A program made the translations under genes and the position numbers. A stretch of 64,000 bases of DNA. Source: Rhizobium skierniewicense (GTDB lineage Bacteria > Pseudomonadota > Alphaproteobacteria > Rhizobiales > Rhizobiaceae). Positions 18,604 to 27,826 of the stretch are shown piece after piece. Positions within the stretch are counted from its first letter, which is position 1. Each line of letters opens with the position of its first letter. The notes below the pieces were generated by a model. The model was not told the DNA's origin. It made no database searches and worked only from the letters and a program-made list of their open reading frames with translations. The DNA is taken from positions 124,001 through 188,000 of the forward strand of contig NZ_JACIDV010000006.1 of the NCBI RefSeq assembly GCF_014196515.1, in the 5' to 3' direction.

Positions 18604-19617
18604 TTACTTCACGCTCATGGCAGTGAGCCATTCATCGATCCAGGCCTTGCGGTTCTTCGCCACCTCTTCGGAAGACATCACAAACGTCTTTGACGGCTGA
18701 ACCAGCTTGGAGAAAGCCTCCGGCAAGGGCGCGGATGTGGCAGCGACCGGCATCATCCAGTTATTTTCAGGAATGGCATCCTGAAATCCCGTGGTCAGCA
18801 TGAAGGCCATAAACTGCTTTGCCAGCGCCTGTTCCGGCGCGTTCTTCAAGATACCCGCGACTTCGATCTGGATATAATGCCCCTCTTCAAAACTGGCTGC
18901 CTGATAACGATCCGTCTTTTCCGAGACCATATGATAGGCAGGCGACGTCGTGTAGGACAGCACCATCGGCACTTCGCCCTTGGTGAATAGGCCGTAGGAT
19001 TCCGACCAGCCAGGGGTAACGGTCAAAACCCGGTTCTTGAGCTTGGCCCACGCGTCTGGTGCTTTATCGCCATAGACCGATTTCACCCAGAGCAGCAGAC
19101 CGAGGCCCGGCGTAGACGTGCGCGGATCCTGAATGACGATCTTTTGCGAAGGGTCGCCCTCGACCAGATCCTTCATGCTTTTCGGTGGATTTTTCAGTGT
19201 CTTCGTATCGTAGATGACAGCGAAATGGCCGTAATCATAGGGCACGAAGATATCATCGGTAAAACCACCAGGCACCTTAGCAGCCGATGTATCGATACCC
19301 GACACCTCCAAAAGCCGCGTCTGCTTGGCCTCGGCGATCAGGTTCGTATCAAGCCCGACGACCACATCCGCCTTGGAGCTTGCACCCTCAAGCTTCAGCC
19401 TGTTGAGAAGCGCCACACCATCTGCAACGCCGACGAAGTTGACAGTGCAATTGCAGGTCTCCTCGAAGGCAGCCTTGACCTTGGGACCCGGTCCCCATTC
19501 GGAAACGAAACTCTCATAGGTGTAAATCGTCAGCGTTTTCGTATCCTGTGCGACAGCAATAGCTGGCAACACGAAAGACGCGGCAAGGAGCGAATGAAGG
19601 AATAAACGACGATACAT
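18604..19617 (-). CDS. thiB: Thiamine-binding periplasmic protein (ThiB)
   Basis: Solute receptor of the thiamine/TPP ABC importer, 337 aa. The start is the ATG at 19617, preceded by GAGGAGG; the longer open frame upstream runs through the riboswitch and is not coding. A signal peptide ([18 protein letters not shown]) ends with cleavage after AVA before QDTK. The mature protein begins [17 protein letters not shown] and has the ThiB-type stretch [12 protein letters not shown] and [11 protein letters not shown]. First gene of thiBPQ. Confidence 0.94.
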   Translation of the reverse strand: MYRRLFLHSLLAASFVLPAIAVAQDTKTLTIYTYESFVSEWGPGPKVKAAFEETCNCTVNFVGVADGVALLNRLKLEGASSKADVVVGLDTNLIAEAKQTRLLEVSGIDTSAAKVPGGFTDDIFVPYDYGHFAVIYDTKTLKNPPKSMKDLVEGDPSQKIVIQDPRTSTPGLGLLLWVKSVYGDKAPDAWAKLKNRVLTVTPGWSESYGLFTKGEVPMVLSYTTSPAYHMVSEKTDRYQAASFEEGHYIQIEVAGILKNAPEQALAKQFMAFMLTTGFQDAIPENNWMMPVAATSAPLPEAFSKLVQPSKTFVMSSEEVAKNRKAWIDEWLTAMSVK

Positions 19618-19671
19618 CAACAGCACCTCCTCGACATCGGCTACGGGGAACAGGCGTCTGGATGGAAGCCG

Positions 19672-19762
19672 TCTAATCCCTCCGCCGGTCTTAACCGGAT
19701 CAGGTTCTTCGGGTTGGCAACGCCTCTCAGCCTTGTCCCTGAAAGAACAAAGCACCCCGTTA
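19672..19762 (-). ncRNA. TPP riboswitch (Thi box) upstream of thiBPQ
   Basis: Read on the minus strand the leader contains GGGGTGC, then GGCTGAGAGGCG, then GAACCTGATCCGGTTAAGACCGGCGGAGGGA, the conserved core of the THI element: P1 strands GGGGTGC and GGAGGGA, the CUGAGA pyrimidine-sensor loop and the pyrophosphate-sensor helix. The downstream arm ends about 55 bp before the thiB start and its RBS GAGGAGG, consistent with repression of thiBPQ when TPP is abundant. Confidence 0.95.
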
Positions 19763-19825
19763 GATCTAGGCAGATGTGTAGTCGGAGATCGGTGAATTAG
19801 CAAGATGGCGTCAACGCCAACGGCC

Positions 19826-21670
19826 TTAGTTTCCCAACTCCTCACGCAGCATTTCCAGCTCGAGCCACTCTTCTTCCATGGCCTCGAGCTTTTCGCGAAG
19901 TTTCGACATTTCAGTCGCAAGTGTGTTGAAGACAGTCGGGTCCTTGACGAACAGATTGGGGTCGGCCATGCGTTGCTCGCACTCAGCGATTTCCAGCTGG
20001 GTCTTCTCCATCTCCTTAGGCAGATTTTCGAGCGCGAATTTCTGCTTGAAGGAGAGCTTACCCTTCGCCTTGGCCGGGTCGGACGCTGCGTTGGATGAGG
20101 ATTTTGCCTTATCCTGTTTCTCGGCTTTCTTCTTCTCGTCGGACGCGCCCTTGCGCTGCGCCATCATATCCGAATAACCACCGGCATATTCGATCCAGCG
20201 GCCATCCGGCGCATCCGGGTTGGCAGGCGCGATCGTCGAAGTGACAGTGCGGTCGAGAAAGTCGCGGTCGTGGCTGACGAGGATAACGGTGCCAGAGAAC
20301 CCAGCAACGATTTCCTGCAGTAGATCGAGCGTTTCGATATCCAGATCGTTGGTCGGTTCGTCAAGGATCAGAAGGTTGGTGGGCTTGGCCAGAATGCGCG
20401 CCAGCATGAGACGGGCGCGCTCCCCACCGGAGAGATTGCGGATCGGCGTACGGGCCTGTTCAGGCGCAAACAGAAAATCCTTCATATAGCCGGTGACATG
20501 CTTCAGCTCGCCATTGACGAGAAGGTTTTCACCACGGCCATCTGTCAGATATTGCGCCAGCGTGTCGTTCGGGTCCAGATCCTCACGCTTCTGGTCCAGC
20601 GTGGCGATTTCCAGGTTGGTGCCGAGTTTGACTTTACCCGTGTCAGGCTTCAGCTGGCCCGTCAGCATTTTCAACAGCGTGGTCTTACCAGCACCGTTGG
20701 GTCCGACAAAACCGATGCAATCACCGCGATGGACGCGCAGCGAAAACGGCGTGACGATGTCCCGCTCGCCATAGGATTTGGTGATGGCATGAGCCTCGAT
20801 CACCAGCTTGCCCGACTCGCGCCCCTCTGCCGCCGTTGCCTGCACGGAACCCTGTGGCCCCTTATGGCCGCGGTAGTCGGCGCGCATGGCCTGAAGCTCG
20901 CCGACGCGGCGCATGTTGCGCTTGCGACGCGCCGTCACGCCATAGCGCATCCAGTGTTCTTCGCGCTCGATGGCCTTGCCGAGCTTGTGCTGTTCCAGCT
21001 CTTCTTCTTCCAGCACCTTGTCGCGCCATTCCTCGAAATGCGCAAAACCGCGGCTGAGACGACGTGCCTGTCCTCGGTCCAGCCAGACGGTGGCGGTGGA
21101 GACTTTTTCGAGAAAACGACGGTCATGCGAAATCAGCACCAGCGCGCTGCGCGTCTGCTGCAATTCGCTTTCCAGCCATTCGATGGTCGGCAGGTCGAGA
21201 TGGTTGGTCGGCTCGTCCAGCATCAGGATATCGGGCTCAGGCGCCATGACGCGCACGAGTGCTGCGCGGCGCGCTTCCCCGCCGGAAAGGCTGGACGGAT
21301 GTTCCTGTCCCGTCAGGCCCAGATGTTCCAACAGATAGGTGACGCGATAGGCATCATCACCCGGTCCCAGCCCCCCCTCGGCATAGGCCTGCACCGTCTC
21401 GTAACCGGCAAAATCCGGTGCCTGATCCAGATAACGAATGGTGGCGGAAGGGTGCTTGAAAATCTCACCCGATTGCGCCTCGACCAGACCGGCAGCGATT
21501 TTCATCAGCGTGGATTTGCCCGAACCGTTGCGGCCGACGAGGCAGATGCGATCGCCGGGCTCGACTTGAAGGTTGGCACCGTCAAGCAGCGGGGTAGCGC
21601 CGAATTTCAGCGTGATATCGTCGAGTTTCAAAATGGGGGGTGCCAAGGTGTCAGGCTCCGGTCTTGTCAT
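19826..21670 (-). CDS. ABC-F family ATPase (Uup-like)
   Basis: Soluble twin-ATPase of the ABC-F class, which acts on ribosomes or on DNA intermediates rather than in transport. 614 aa from the ATG at 21670. First domain: [33 protein letters not shown]; second: [34 protein letters not shown] charged linker joins them, and the C-terminus is a Lys-rich segment plus a coiled coil ([25 protein letters not shown]), the Uup hallmark. The start overlaps the thiN end by 20 bp, so the two are translated from one mRNA. It has no membrane segments. Confidence 0.92.
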   Translation of the reverse strand: MTRPEPDTLAPPILKLDDITLKFGATPLLDGANLQVEPGDRICLVGRNGSGKSTLMKIAAGLVEAQSGEIFKHPSATIRYLDQAPDFAGYETVQAYAEGGLGPGDDAYRVTYLLEHLGLTGQEHPSSLSGGEARRAALVRVMAPEPDILMLDEPTNHLDLPTIEWLESELQQTRSALVLISHDRRFLEKVSTATVWLDRGQARRLSRGFAHFEEWRDKVLEEEELEQHKLGKAIEREEHWMRYGVTARRKRNMRRVGELQAMRADYRGHKGPQGSVQATAAEGRESGKLVIEAHAITKSYGERDIVTPFSLRVHRGDCIGFVGPNGAGKTTLLKMLTGQLKPDTGKVKLGTNLEIATLDQKREDLDPNDTLAQYLTDGRGENLLVNGELKHVTGYMKDFLFAPEQARTPIRNLSGGERARLMLARILAKPTNLLILDEPTNDLDIETLDLLQEIVAGFSGTVILVSHDRDFLDRTVTSTIAPANPDAPDGRWIEYAGGYSDMMAQRKGASDEKKKAEKQDKAKSSSNAASDPAKAKGKLSFKQKFALENLPKEMEKTQLEIAECEQRMADPNLFVKDPTVFNTLATEMSKLREKLEAMEEEWLELEMLREELGN

Positions 21671-22301
21671 AAGGACGGGCAAGCACGATGGCTTTGCCGC
21701 TTTTGAGGCGAAGGCGCAAGGGGCCTTCCGCCACGTTGGAAATAGTGCGCGACGAGCCGAAAGCAAGCGCGAAGTTTTCTAGGGGATAGCGTGCATTTTC
21801 GATATCAAGGCCTTTCAGCGCGGTAAAACCAGCAACCGAAAACAGGGACCCGGAGGGAAGATCGAGGTCCAGAGTGCCTTCCATCAGCGGATAGGCTTCT
21901 TCTTCGCCTGATGTCAGCACCACCTCGAATCCGCGCTCTGCCAGCGAAACCGCATAAAGCAGATGAAACAGCGCATGGTCCGACCGCTCACCCGCCAATG
22001 CTCCAACCAGTGTCAATCGCTGCGCACCCCGGGACAGGGCTTCGGAAACCGCAATCTCGCCGTCTGTAACGCCCTTTGTAGCCGGAAATGGTTGTTTCTC
22101 GACATCCGCCCAACCCTCTTGCAGCGCCGTGTCGGACGAATCGAAGTCGCCAACCCAAAGCTCAGGGATAAGCCCCAACGGTTGCGCGTGACGCATGCCG
22201 CTATCTGCGGCAATCACGCGCGTATCCGCCACCGCCTTTTGCAAGCGATCCGTAACAGTGATGTTGCCGCCGAGCAAAATGGTGAAAGGAGCAGATGTCA
22301 T
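21651..22301 (-). CDS. thiN: Thiamine pyrophosphokinase
   Basis: Transfers pyrophosphate from ATP to thiamine, giving TPP in one step. 216 aa from the ATG at 22301 (MTSAPFTILLGGNI); upstream in-frame starts give a hydrophobic extension not found in the family. Conserved motifs: ADSGMRHA, WVGDFDSSD, the catalytic region FPATKGVTDGEIAVSEAL, and GALAGERSDHALFHLL. Genetic context agrees, since the TPP-riboswitch thiBPQ operon lies downstream on the same strand. It overlaps the ABC-F gene. Some databases call this gene tpk. Confidence 0.9.
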   Translation of the reverse strand: MTSAPFTILLGGNITVTDRLQKAVADTRVIAADSGMRHAQPLGLIPELWVGDFDSSDTALQEGWADVEKQPFPATKGVTDGEIAVSEALSRGAQRLTLVGALAGERSDHALFHLLYAVSLAERGFEVVLTSGEEEAYPLMEGTLDLDLPSGSLFSVAGFTALKGLDIENARYPLENFALAFGSSRTISNVAEGPLRLRLKSGKAIVLARPYDKTGA

Positions 22302-22469
22302 GCTCTGCCATAGCCTATCTATGGCAAAAAGCAAAAGCCATAACCATGATGCGACCATCCATCATGCCGCCGTTTAAAACGAGTTTCGATTTACGCTGAG
22401 GTTAACAACTTCAGGTCAGTACACTTCAGCAAGCATGGTATGACATAAATGCAACCAAAGGAGGTTTTC

Positions 22470-22742
22470 ATGTTCACCGTGACAAACAATACTGGCAGAA
22501 TTCTCACTCTCTACAACGGCGCTACGGTTATCGCGGCCATCGCAAACGGAGCCGTTGGCAATTCGAACCAACTGAACGTCAGCACGATTGGTTACGGAGA
22601 TGCGATATTCGCCAACAGTTCCGGCACGTTCGCCGATAATACCAATTACACAGCGACATATCAGGCTTCGAGCCCGAATTTCCCCCAGAATAACGTCCTT
22701 TTTGCCAACGGCTTACCAGGAGGCAATGTTCGTTTCTTCTAA
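22470..22742 (+). CDS. Orphan Asn-rich small protein of unknown function
   Basis: I do not recognise this gene. The ATG at 22470 follows a near-perfect RBS (AAAGGAGG, 5-6 bases away); an in-frame ATG at 22449 lies before the RBS and is unlikely. The 90-aa product has an odd make-up: 15 Asn, about 10 aromatic residues, only two Arg and two Asp, and no Lys, Glu, Cys, His or Trp. It has no signal peptide or membrane helix. Alternating Thr/Val/Ile/Phe stretches separated by Asn-Gly turns suggest an all-beta fold, as in small structural, lectin-like or adhesin-type proteins. It is a single-gene unit with its own hairpin downstream, between thiN and the metA riboswitch. Confidence 0.75.
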   Translation: MFTVTNNTGRILTLYNGATVIAAIANGAVGNSNQLNVSTIGYGDAIFANSSGTFADNTNYTATYQASSPNFPQNNVLFANGLPGGNVRFF

Positions 22743-22761
22743 CGTCTCAGATTGAGAAACG

Positions 22762-22799
22762 GTAAAGCGGCGGGTTTCCTGAAATGCTCGCCGCTTTAC
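22762..22799 (+). terminator. Hairpin terminator after the 90-aa gene
   Basis: GTAAAGCGGCG (22762-22772) pairs perfectly with CGCCGCTTTAC (22789-22799). Only a short TT-containing tail follows, so termination may be moderate. Confidence 0.6.
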
Positions 22800-22886
22800 T
22801 TACGGCGTTTCGGCTTGACTGCAGGGCAATTGAGCAGTGTCGATTTTCGTTGATTCAGAGCAATTCCAGGCGTATGTACCGCTCCT

Positions 22887-22945
22887 ATGTGGTGATTTGC
22901 CGACCGGCTTGCAGCCACTTTAAAGAAGTCGCTAAATGGTCGAGG
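22887..22945 (+). ncRNA. SAM-II riboswitch upstream of metA
   Basis: The leader has GTGG (22889-22892) pairing with CCAC (22915-22918), the conserved TGATTTG and CTTGCAGCCAC segments and GCTAAA. A pseudoknot pairs loop CGACC (22901-22905) with downstream GGTCG (22938-22942). This is the SAM-II (metA) fold of alphaproteobacteria. It lies about 85 nt before the metA start and should lower metA expression when S-adenosylmethionine is plentiful. Confidence 0.9.
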
Positions 22946-23030
22946 AAACATCTCATTTCCGAGGACCGGCTGCGATTTCGTTGCCGGTTTTTGTGTTCAT
23001 GGCCCGCGCCTCCACGGAAGTGAGTTCGAC

Positions 23031-23969
23031 ATGCCGATAAAAATCCCCGATACGCTGCCTGCGTTCGAAACCCTGATACATGAGGGTGTGCGGGTACTGA
23101 CAGAAACGGCGGCCATCCGGCAGGATATTCGCCCGCTCCAGATCGGGCTTCTCAATCTCATGCCGAACAAGATCAAGACCGAGATCCAGATGGCGCGACT
23201 GGTCGGCGCGTCTCCGCTTCAGGTCGAGCTCTCGTTGGTTCGTATCGGCGGCCATCGTGCCAAGAATACGCCGGAAGAGCACCTGCTATCCTTTTATGAG
23301 ACTTGGGAAGAGGTGCGTCACCGCAAGTTCGACGGCTTCATCATCACCGGCGCGCCCGTGGAAAAACTGACCTATGAGGACGTGACCTATTGGGATGAGA
23401 TGCGCAAGATTTTCGAATGGACGGAGACGAATGTCCACTCGACGCTAAATGTCTGCTGGGGTGCGATGGCCGCCATCTACCATTTCCATGATGTGCCGAA
23501 GCATGCGCTGAAGGAAAAGGCGTTCGGCGTCTACCGCCACCGCAATCTGAGCCCCGCCTCGATCTACCTCAATGGCTTCTCGGATGATTTTCAGGTGCCC
23601 GTATCGCGCTGGACAGAAGTGCGCCGCGCCGACATCGAAAAGCATCCCAACCTTGAAATCCTGATGGAATCCGAGGAGATGGGCGTTTGCCTCGTGCACG
23701 AGAAGAAAGGCAAGCGGCTCTATATGTTCAACCATGTCGAGTACGATTCCACGTCGCTCGCCGACGAATATTTTCGCGATGTCGATGCTGGCGTGCCGAT
23801 CAAGGTGCCGCATGATTATTTTCCGCACAACGACCCTGGTCTGACGCCGCTCAACCGCTGGCGCAGCCACGCCCATCTGTTCATGGGCAACTGGATCAAC
23901 GAGATTTACCAGACGACACCGTATGATCTGGAAGAAATCGGAAAAGGCCAGGACCAGAGCGCAGAGTGA
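23031..23969 (+). CDS. metA: Homoserine O-acyltransferase MetA, probably acetyl-CoA specific
   Basis: Acylates homoserine at the entry to methionine synthesis. 312 aa of the MetA (class I glutamine amidotransferase-like) family with catalytic Cys142 in [10 protein letters not shown] and the His/Glu of MFNHVEYD. Residue 111, in TGAPVEKL, is Glu; in the characterised enzymes Glu at 111 goes with acetyl-CoA and Gly with succinyl-CoA, so this is more likely a homoserine O-acetyltransferase despite the common annotation as succinyltransferase. RBS GGAAG precedes the ATG. Regulated by the SAM-II riboswitch in its leader. Confidence 0.93.
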   Translation: MPIKIPDTLPAFETLIHEGVRVLTETAAIRQDIRPLQIGLLNLMPNKIKTEIQMARLVGASPLQVELSLVRIGGHRAKNTPEEHLLSFYETWEEVRHRKFDGFIITGAPVEKLTYEDVTYWDEMRKIFEWTETNVHSTLNVCWGAMAAIYHFHDVPKHALKEKAFGVYRHRNLSPASIYLNGFSDDFQVPVSRWTEVRRADIEKHPNLEILMESEEMGVCLVHEKKGKRLYMFNHVEYDSTSLADEYFRDVDAGVPIKVPHDYFPHNDPGLTPLNRWRSHAHLFMGNWINEIYQTTPYDLEEIGKGQDQSAE

Positions 23970-24044
23970 AAATTCTGCAATTGCGTGCGGCCGGAAAATA
24001 AAGCAACGTCCGGCCCATATGTGTCGAGTGGGAGAATGAAGACG

Positions 24045-25067
24045 ATGAGCGATGGCGCAACACGGGAAAATTTCGGACTGACGGCATCGGGAGAAAAGGT
24101 CGAGCGTGTCACCATTTCTGCAGGCGGATTGACGGCCCATGTCCTGACCTGGGGTGCTGTCATCCAGGATTTGCGCCTTGACGGCCACCAGCCGCCACTC
24201 GTTCTGGGCTTCGACAATTTCGATGACTACCCGAAATACTCCTCCTATTTCGGCGCCACACCGGGCCGCAATGCCAACCGCATCGATAGCGGCAAGTTCA
24301 CTATCGATGGAAAGACCTATCAGCTCGAACTGAACGAAAAGGGTGTCACCCATCTACACGGCGGCAGCGACAACATCGGCAAGCGCAACTGGCTGCTGAT
24401 GGAACATGGCCCTGACCACGTGGTTCTGCAGATCGTCGATCCGGATGGCCGTGCTGGTTATCCGGGCAATTGTACCGTAACCGCGACCTACACGATCCGG
24501 GAAGGCGGTGTGCTGTCGATGGTCTATGAGACGACGACCGACAAGCCGACCATCGCCAACATCTGCCAGCATTCCTATTTCAATCTCGATGGCGCGCAAA
24601 CCACGCTCGGCCACGAAATCGAAATCGCCGCTGACCATTATTTACCGACAACCGATCGACAAATCCCGACCGGCGAAATCCGCCCCGTAGATGGCACCGT
24701 GTTCGATCTGCGCCGTCCTGTCCCCGTCGAGCGGGAAGAAAACGGCGAGCAGGTGACCTATGATCACAATTTCTGCCTGTCATCGGAGCGCGTCGCCAAA
24801 CGCAGGGTCGCGCGTGTCACGGCACCGGCCTCGAAAGTATCGCTGGAAGTGCACACGACCGAGCCCGGCGTGCAATTCTACTCGGCCTTCAAGTTGAACA
24901 CCGGCGCGCCGGGCCTGGAGGGCCGTCGCTATGGACCTTTTGCGGGCCTTTGCCTCGAAACCCAGATTTGGCCGGACGCAGTCAACCACGATGGTTTCCC
25001 TAAGGCAATCCTGCGCCCCGGCGAAACGCTTCGTCAGGAAACCGACTACATCTTCACCAAAGGCTGA
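24045..25067 (+). CDS. galM: Aldose 1-epimerase (GalM)
   Basis: Mutarotase interconverting alpha and beta anomers of hexoses. 340 aa from the ATG at 24045, chosen because GGGAGA lies about 9 bases upstream; an ATG at 24036 would abut that RBS. Motifs: GATPGRNANRI near residue 70, the catalytic His in QHSYFNLDG near residue 175, YDHNFCL with the second His, and the Glu-bearing C-terminal CLETQIWPDAVNH. It may share a transcript with metA (75-bp gap). Only 5 bp separate it from the convergent mtgA. Confidence 0.92.
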   Translation: MSDGATRENFGLTASGEKVERVTISAGGLTAHVLTWGAVIQDLRLDGHQPPLVLGFDNFDDYPKYSSYFGATPGRNANRIDSGKFTIDGKTYQLELNEKGVTHLHGGSDNIGKRNWLLMEHGPDHVVLQIVDPDGRAGYPGNCTVTATYTIREGGVLSMVYETTTDKPTIANICQHSYFNLDGAQTTLGHEIEIAADHYLPTTDRQIPTGEIRPVDGTVFDLRRPVPVEREENGEQVTYDHNFCLSSERVAKRRVARVTAPASKVSLEVHTTEPGVQFYSAFKLNTGAPGLEGRRYGPFAGLCLETQIWPDAVNHDGFPKAILRPGETLRQETDYIFTKG

Positions 25068-25072
25068 GGTTC

Positions 25073-25819
25073 CTAGTCCAGAACGCACCCGACATAGGCG
25101 CCTGAACCCCGGGCTCGTCTTTCGATGAGGCCGGCCAGACGTTGCATTCCTCTGCCGGGTTTTCCAGCAACGCGATCAATCGGATTGGGCAGCGCGACCG
25201 CAAGAAGTGCTGCCTGCCGCGAACTCAACTTCGAGGCCGAGACCTTGAAGTGGTATTGCGCAGCGGCTTCGATGCCGTAAATGCCCGGCCCCCATTCGGC
25301 GACGTTGAGATAAATCTCCATCATCCGTTTTTTTGACCAGACGAAGTCGGACACGACAGCCAGGGGCAGTTCCAACCCTTTGCGGATGAAAGACCGGCCA
25401 TTCCATAGAAACAGGTTTTTTGACGTCTGCATGGGAATGGTGCTGGCACCACGCGTGGCCTCACCTTCCAATGCGCTGTTGACCACTGTCTGCATCTGGT
25501 TCCAGTCTACCCCGCCGTGGGAACAGAATTGCCCATCCTCGGACATCATCACCGATTGAACGAGCCGTGGTGAAATCTCGTCGAGCGACACCCAGCGTCG
25601 ATCATAGCCCTGAAACATGACGAGATCGGCCAGCATCAGCGTCGAAACCGGACGCATGAAAGGCAGGGCATAGAGGACAATGAGCAGGTAGGGCAAAACC
25701 AGCAGGGCGAGAATGAAGAGGAGGATACGTTTCACGAGACTTCGCACATCCACATCAGGTTTTCTCTCGCTCTCGACAAGCGTTTCGTGATCCGTCTCGC
25801 TGTCCGGCGTGCTGCTCAA
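25073..25819 (-). CDS. mtgA: Monofunctional biosynthetic peptidoglycan transglycosylase (MtgA)
   Basis: Polymerises lipid II into glycan strands. 248 aa with one N-terminal membrane anchor ([21 protein letters not shown], about 32-52) and a GT51 domain: catalytic Glu in [17 protein letters not shown], the [18 protein letters not shown] motif, and the [20 protein letters not shown] motif. No transpeptidase domain, so this is MtgA and not a bifunctional PBP. The longest frame starts with TTG at 25819, behind a G-rich RBS-like stretch; GTG codons near residue 24 are alternatives. Confidence 0.9.
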   Translation of the reverse strand: MSSTPDSETDHETLVESERKPDVDVRSLVKRILLFILALLVLPYLLIVLYALPFMRPVSTLMLADLVMFQGYDRRWVSLDEISPRLVQSVMMSEDGQFCSHGGVDWNQMQTVVNSALEGEATRGASTIPMQTSKNLFLWNGRSFIRKGLELPLAVVSDFVWSKKRMMEIYLNVAEWGPGIYGIEAAAQYHFKVSASKLSSRQAALLAVALPNPIDRVAGKPGRGMQRLAGLIERRARGSGAYVGCVLD

Positions 25820-25988
25820 AACTTGGCCCCCACTTGGCTACCCATCGAAGCCTTTCATATTCCGCATACACCATCAAGGCTACTGTCGATAACGAAGTTC
25901 CACATCCAGCTGACAAAAACGATTGCCAGCCATTTTTCCCCATGCGAAAGAGCCAATCGTCACCTGACATGGTAAGGAAACAGGCAAG

Positions 25989-26888
25989 ATGACATTCGAG
26001 ACCCGGCTGCGCGACAATGCGGCAAGAACCGAAGCCTTGCTCGGCGACTTGCTGTCCAGCAACCCGCGCACCGACGAAATCACCCGCCCGGAAAATTTGC
26101 TCAACGCCATGCGCCACGGTGTCTTGAACGGTGGCAAGCGGTTGCGGCCGTTTCTGGTTATCGAGACCGCGGCTCTTTTGGGTGGTGACGCCACCGCCGC
26201 ATTGCATGTCGGCGCAGCGCTGGAATGCCTGCACTGTTATTCGCTGGTGCACGATGATCTTCCTGCCATGGACAATGATGATCTGCGCCGCGGCCAGCCG
26301 ACGGTTCACAGGAAATTCGATGAGGCGACGGCCATTCTGGCGGGCGATAGCCTGCTGACGCTGGCCTTCGATATTATCGCGTCACCGGAGACCACCCTGC
26401 CCGACGATCGCAGAGCCACACTCGTCCTCGCATTGGCGAAAGCGGCGGGTATCGGCGGCATGGCGGGCGGACAGGCACTCGATCTGGCAGCCGAGAGCCA
26501 AGCCCCCGACGAGGGCGGCGTGATTACATTGCAGGCGATGAAAACCGGTGCCCTCATCCGTTTTGCCTGTGAAGCCGGTGCGATCATCGCCGGAAGCATT
26601 TCCACCGAGCGAACGCGTCTGCGCAGCTACGGCGAAAAGATCGGCCTTGCTTTTCAACTGGCCGACGACCTCCTCGATCTCACCTCCGACGCCGCCACCA
26701 TGGGCAAGGCGACCGGCAAGGATGCCGCCCGGGGCAAGGGAACATTGGTTGCTCTGCGCGGATCGGACTGGGGTCGAAGCCGTTTGCGTGAACTGGTGTC
26801 GGAAGCCTCGGATCTGCTGACCCCCTATGGCAAACGCGCGGATATCCTGATCGAAACCGCACGGTTTGTTGCCGAGCGCAAAAACTGA
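25989..26888 (+). CDS. ispA: Short-chain polyprenyl (farnesyl/geranylgeranyl) diphosphate synthase
   Basis: Condenses IPP with allylic diphosphates to make C15 (or C20) isoprenoid precursors. 299 aa with GGKRLRPFL, the first Asp-rich motif DDLPAMDNDDLRRG at about residue 88 (with the two-residue insert of bacterial FPP synthases) and the second motif FQLADDLLDLT near residue 222. Unlike many bacteria, xseB and dxs are not adjacent. The product chain length cannot be fixed from sequence alone. It is followed by a DeoR-type regulator. Confidence 0.92.
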   Translation: MTFETRLRDNAARTEALLGDLLSSNPRTDEITRPENLLNAMRHGVLNGGKRLRPFLVIETAALLGGDATAALHVGAALECLHCYSLVHDDLPAMDNDDLRRGQPTVHRKFDEATAILAGDSLLTLAFDIIASPETTLPDDRRATLVLALAKAAGIGGMAGGQALDLAAESQAPDEGGVITLQAMKTGALIRFACEAGAIIAGSISTERTRLRSYGEKIGLAFQLADDLLDLTSDAATMGKATGKDAARGKGTLVALRGSDWGRSRLRELVSEASDLLTPYGKRADILIETARFVAERKN

Positions 26889-26962
26889 CCTCCATCGCCA
26901 GTCCAGTCATCGCCTGTTTTTAAAGCCGCTCGCCATAAATCGCTTGATCGATGATCCCTGCC

Positions 26963-26986
26963 ATCGTATGCATGTTTATGCACGAT
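26963..26986. promoter_or_regulatory. Imperfect dyad upstream of the DeoR-family gene
   Basis: ATCGTATGCAT and ATGCACGAT flank a 4-base GTTT spacer about 20 bp before the regulator start. It could be an autoregulatory operator, but the arms differ by two bases. Confidence 0.3.
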
Positions 26987-27004
26987 TTAGCCGAATGATT
27001 CCGA

Positions 27005-27826
27005 ATGAGCAAGCCAGACCATTTTGTGAGCGAGAGACAAGCGTTGATCTACGCGCAGTTACAACAGCACGGTCGGGTGCTGTCACAGGAACTGGCGCAG
27101 ACGTTCGACGTCTCGGAAGACACGGTCAGGCGCGATCTGCGCGAGATGGCGGCCCGAGGAGAATGCACGCGCGTTTACGGCGGCGCGCTTTTGGCGACCA
27201 GAACAACCGTCCCACTGAAAACCCGTATGACGGAAATGCCGGATCGCAAGGCGACGTTGGGCCGAACTGCTGCTCGATTCTTACAGGACGGAATGACGGT
27301 CTTTATCGATGCCGGCTCCACCAATCTGGCCATAGCTAAAAATCTTGGGGCGGGTTTGAAGCTTACCGTGATCACCAGCACGCCGGTCATTGCCGCCGAA
27401 CTGGAAGGAAATACGGACATCGATCTCATTCTGATCGGTGGCCGGGTCCATCCCGCCATCGGCGCGGCCATCGACGCGACGGCCATACGGCAGTTGGAAC
27501 AGATGCGGCCCGATCTTTGCATCGTCGGCGTCTGCGGTCTGACAGTCGATGGACTTTGTGCCGAAATCTATGAAGATGCCACCTTCAAGCGGCTTGCCTG
27601 TGAAGCCAGCGCCCGGACACTTGCCGCCATAACCTCCGAGAAGCTGGGGGTCCCCTCCGCCTTCCATGTTTCCTCACTGTCTTCGACGCTTACCCTCGTT
27701 CTTGAGGAGGGTGCCGATCTCACCATGGTCGGCGCTCTGGCCAGTACGGGCGTCAAGATTCATCAGGCTGGATCGTCTTCCGACAGCTTATTTCATACGC
27801 ATGCACCGAAGGACCAGTCCCGATGA
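27005..27826 (+). CDS. DeoR/GlpR family transcriptional regulator
   Basis: Sugar-responsive repressor, 273 aa. The N-terminal DeoR helix-turn-helix has QQHGRVLSQELAQTFDVSEDTVRRDLREMAARG at about residues 17-49, the family signature; the C-terminal DeoRC sensor has DAGSTNLAIAKNL and VGVCGLTVDGLCAEIYEDATFKRL, which bind a phosphorylated sugar. Its stop overlaps the MFS start (ATGA), so it probably controls that transporter and itself. The effector is unknown. Confidence 0.92.
   Translation: MSKPDHFVSERQALIYAQLQQHGRVLSQELAQTFDVSEDTVRRDLREMAARGECTRVYGGALLATRTTVPLKTRMTEMPDRKATLGRTAARFLQDGMTVFIDAGSTNLAIAKNLGAGLKLTVITSTPVIAAELEGNTDIDLILIGGRVHPAIGAAIDATAIRQLEQMRPDLCIVGVCGLTVDGLCAEIYEDATFKRLACEASARTLAAITSEKLGVPSAFHVSSLSSTLTLVLEEGADLTMVGALASTGVKIHQAGSSSDSLFHTHAPKDQSR

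Noticed and set aside
18604-19920. Longer 438-aa version of ThiB
   Set aside because: The extra N-terminus translates the TPP riboswitch; the start at 19617 has a strong RBS and a proper signal peptide.
20498-21706. 402-aa plus-strand open frame across the ABC-F gene
   Set aside because: Overlaps both ATPase domains on the other strand; no family resemblance.
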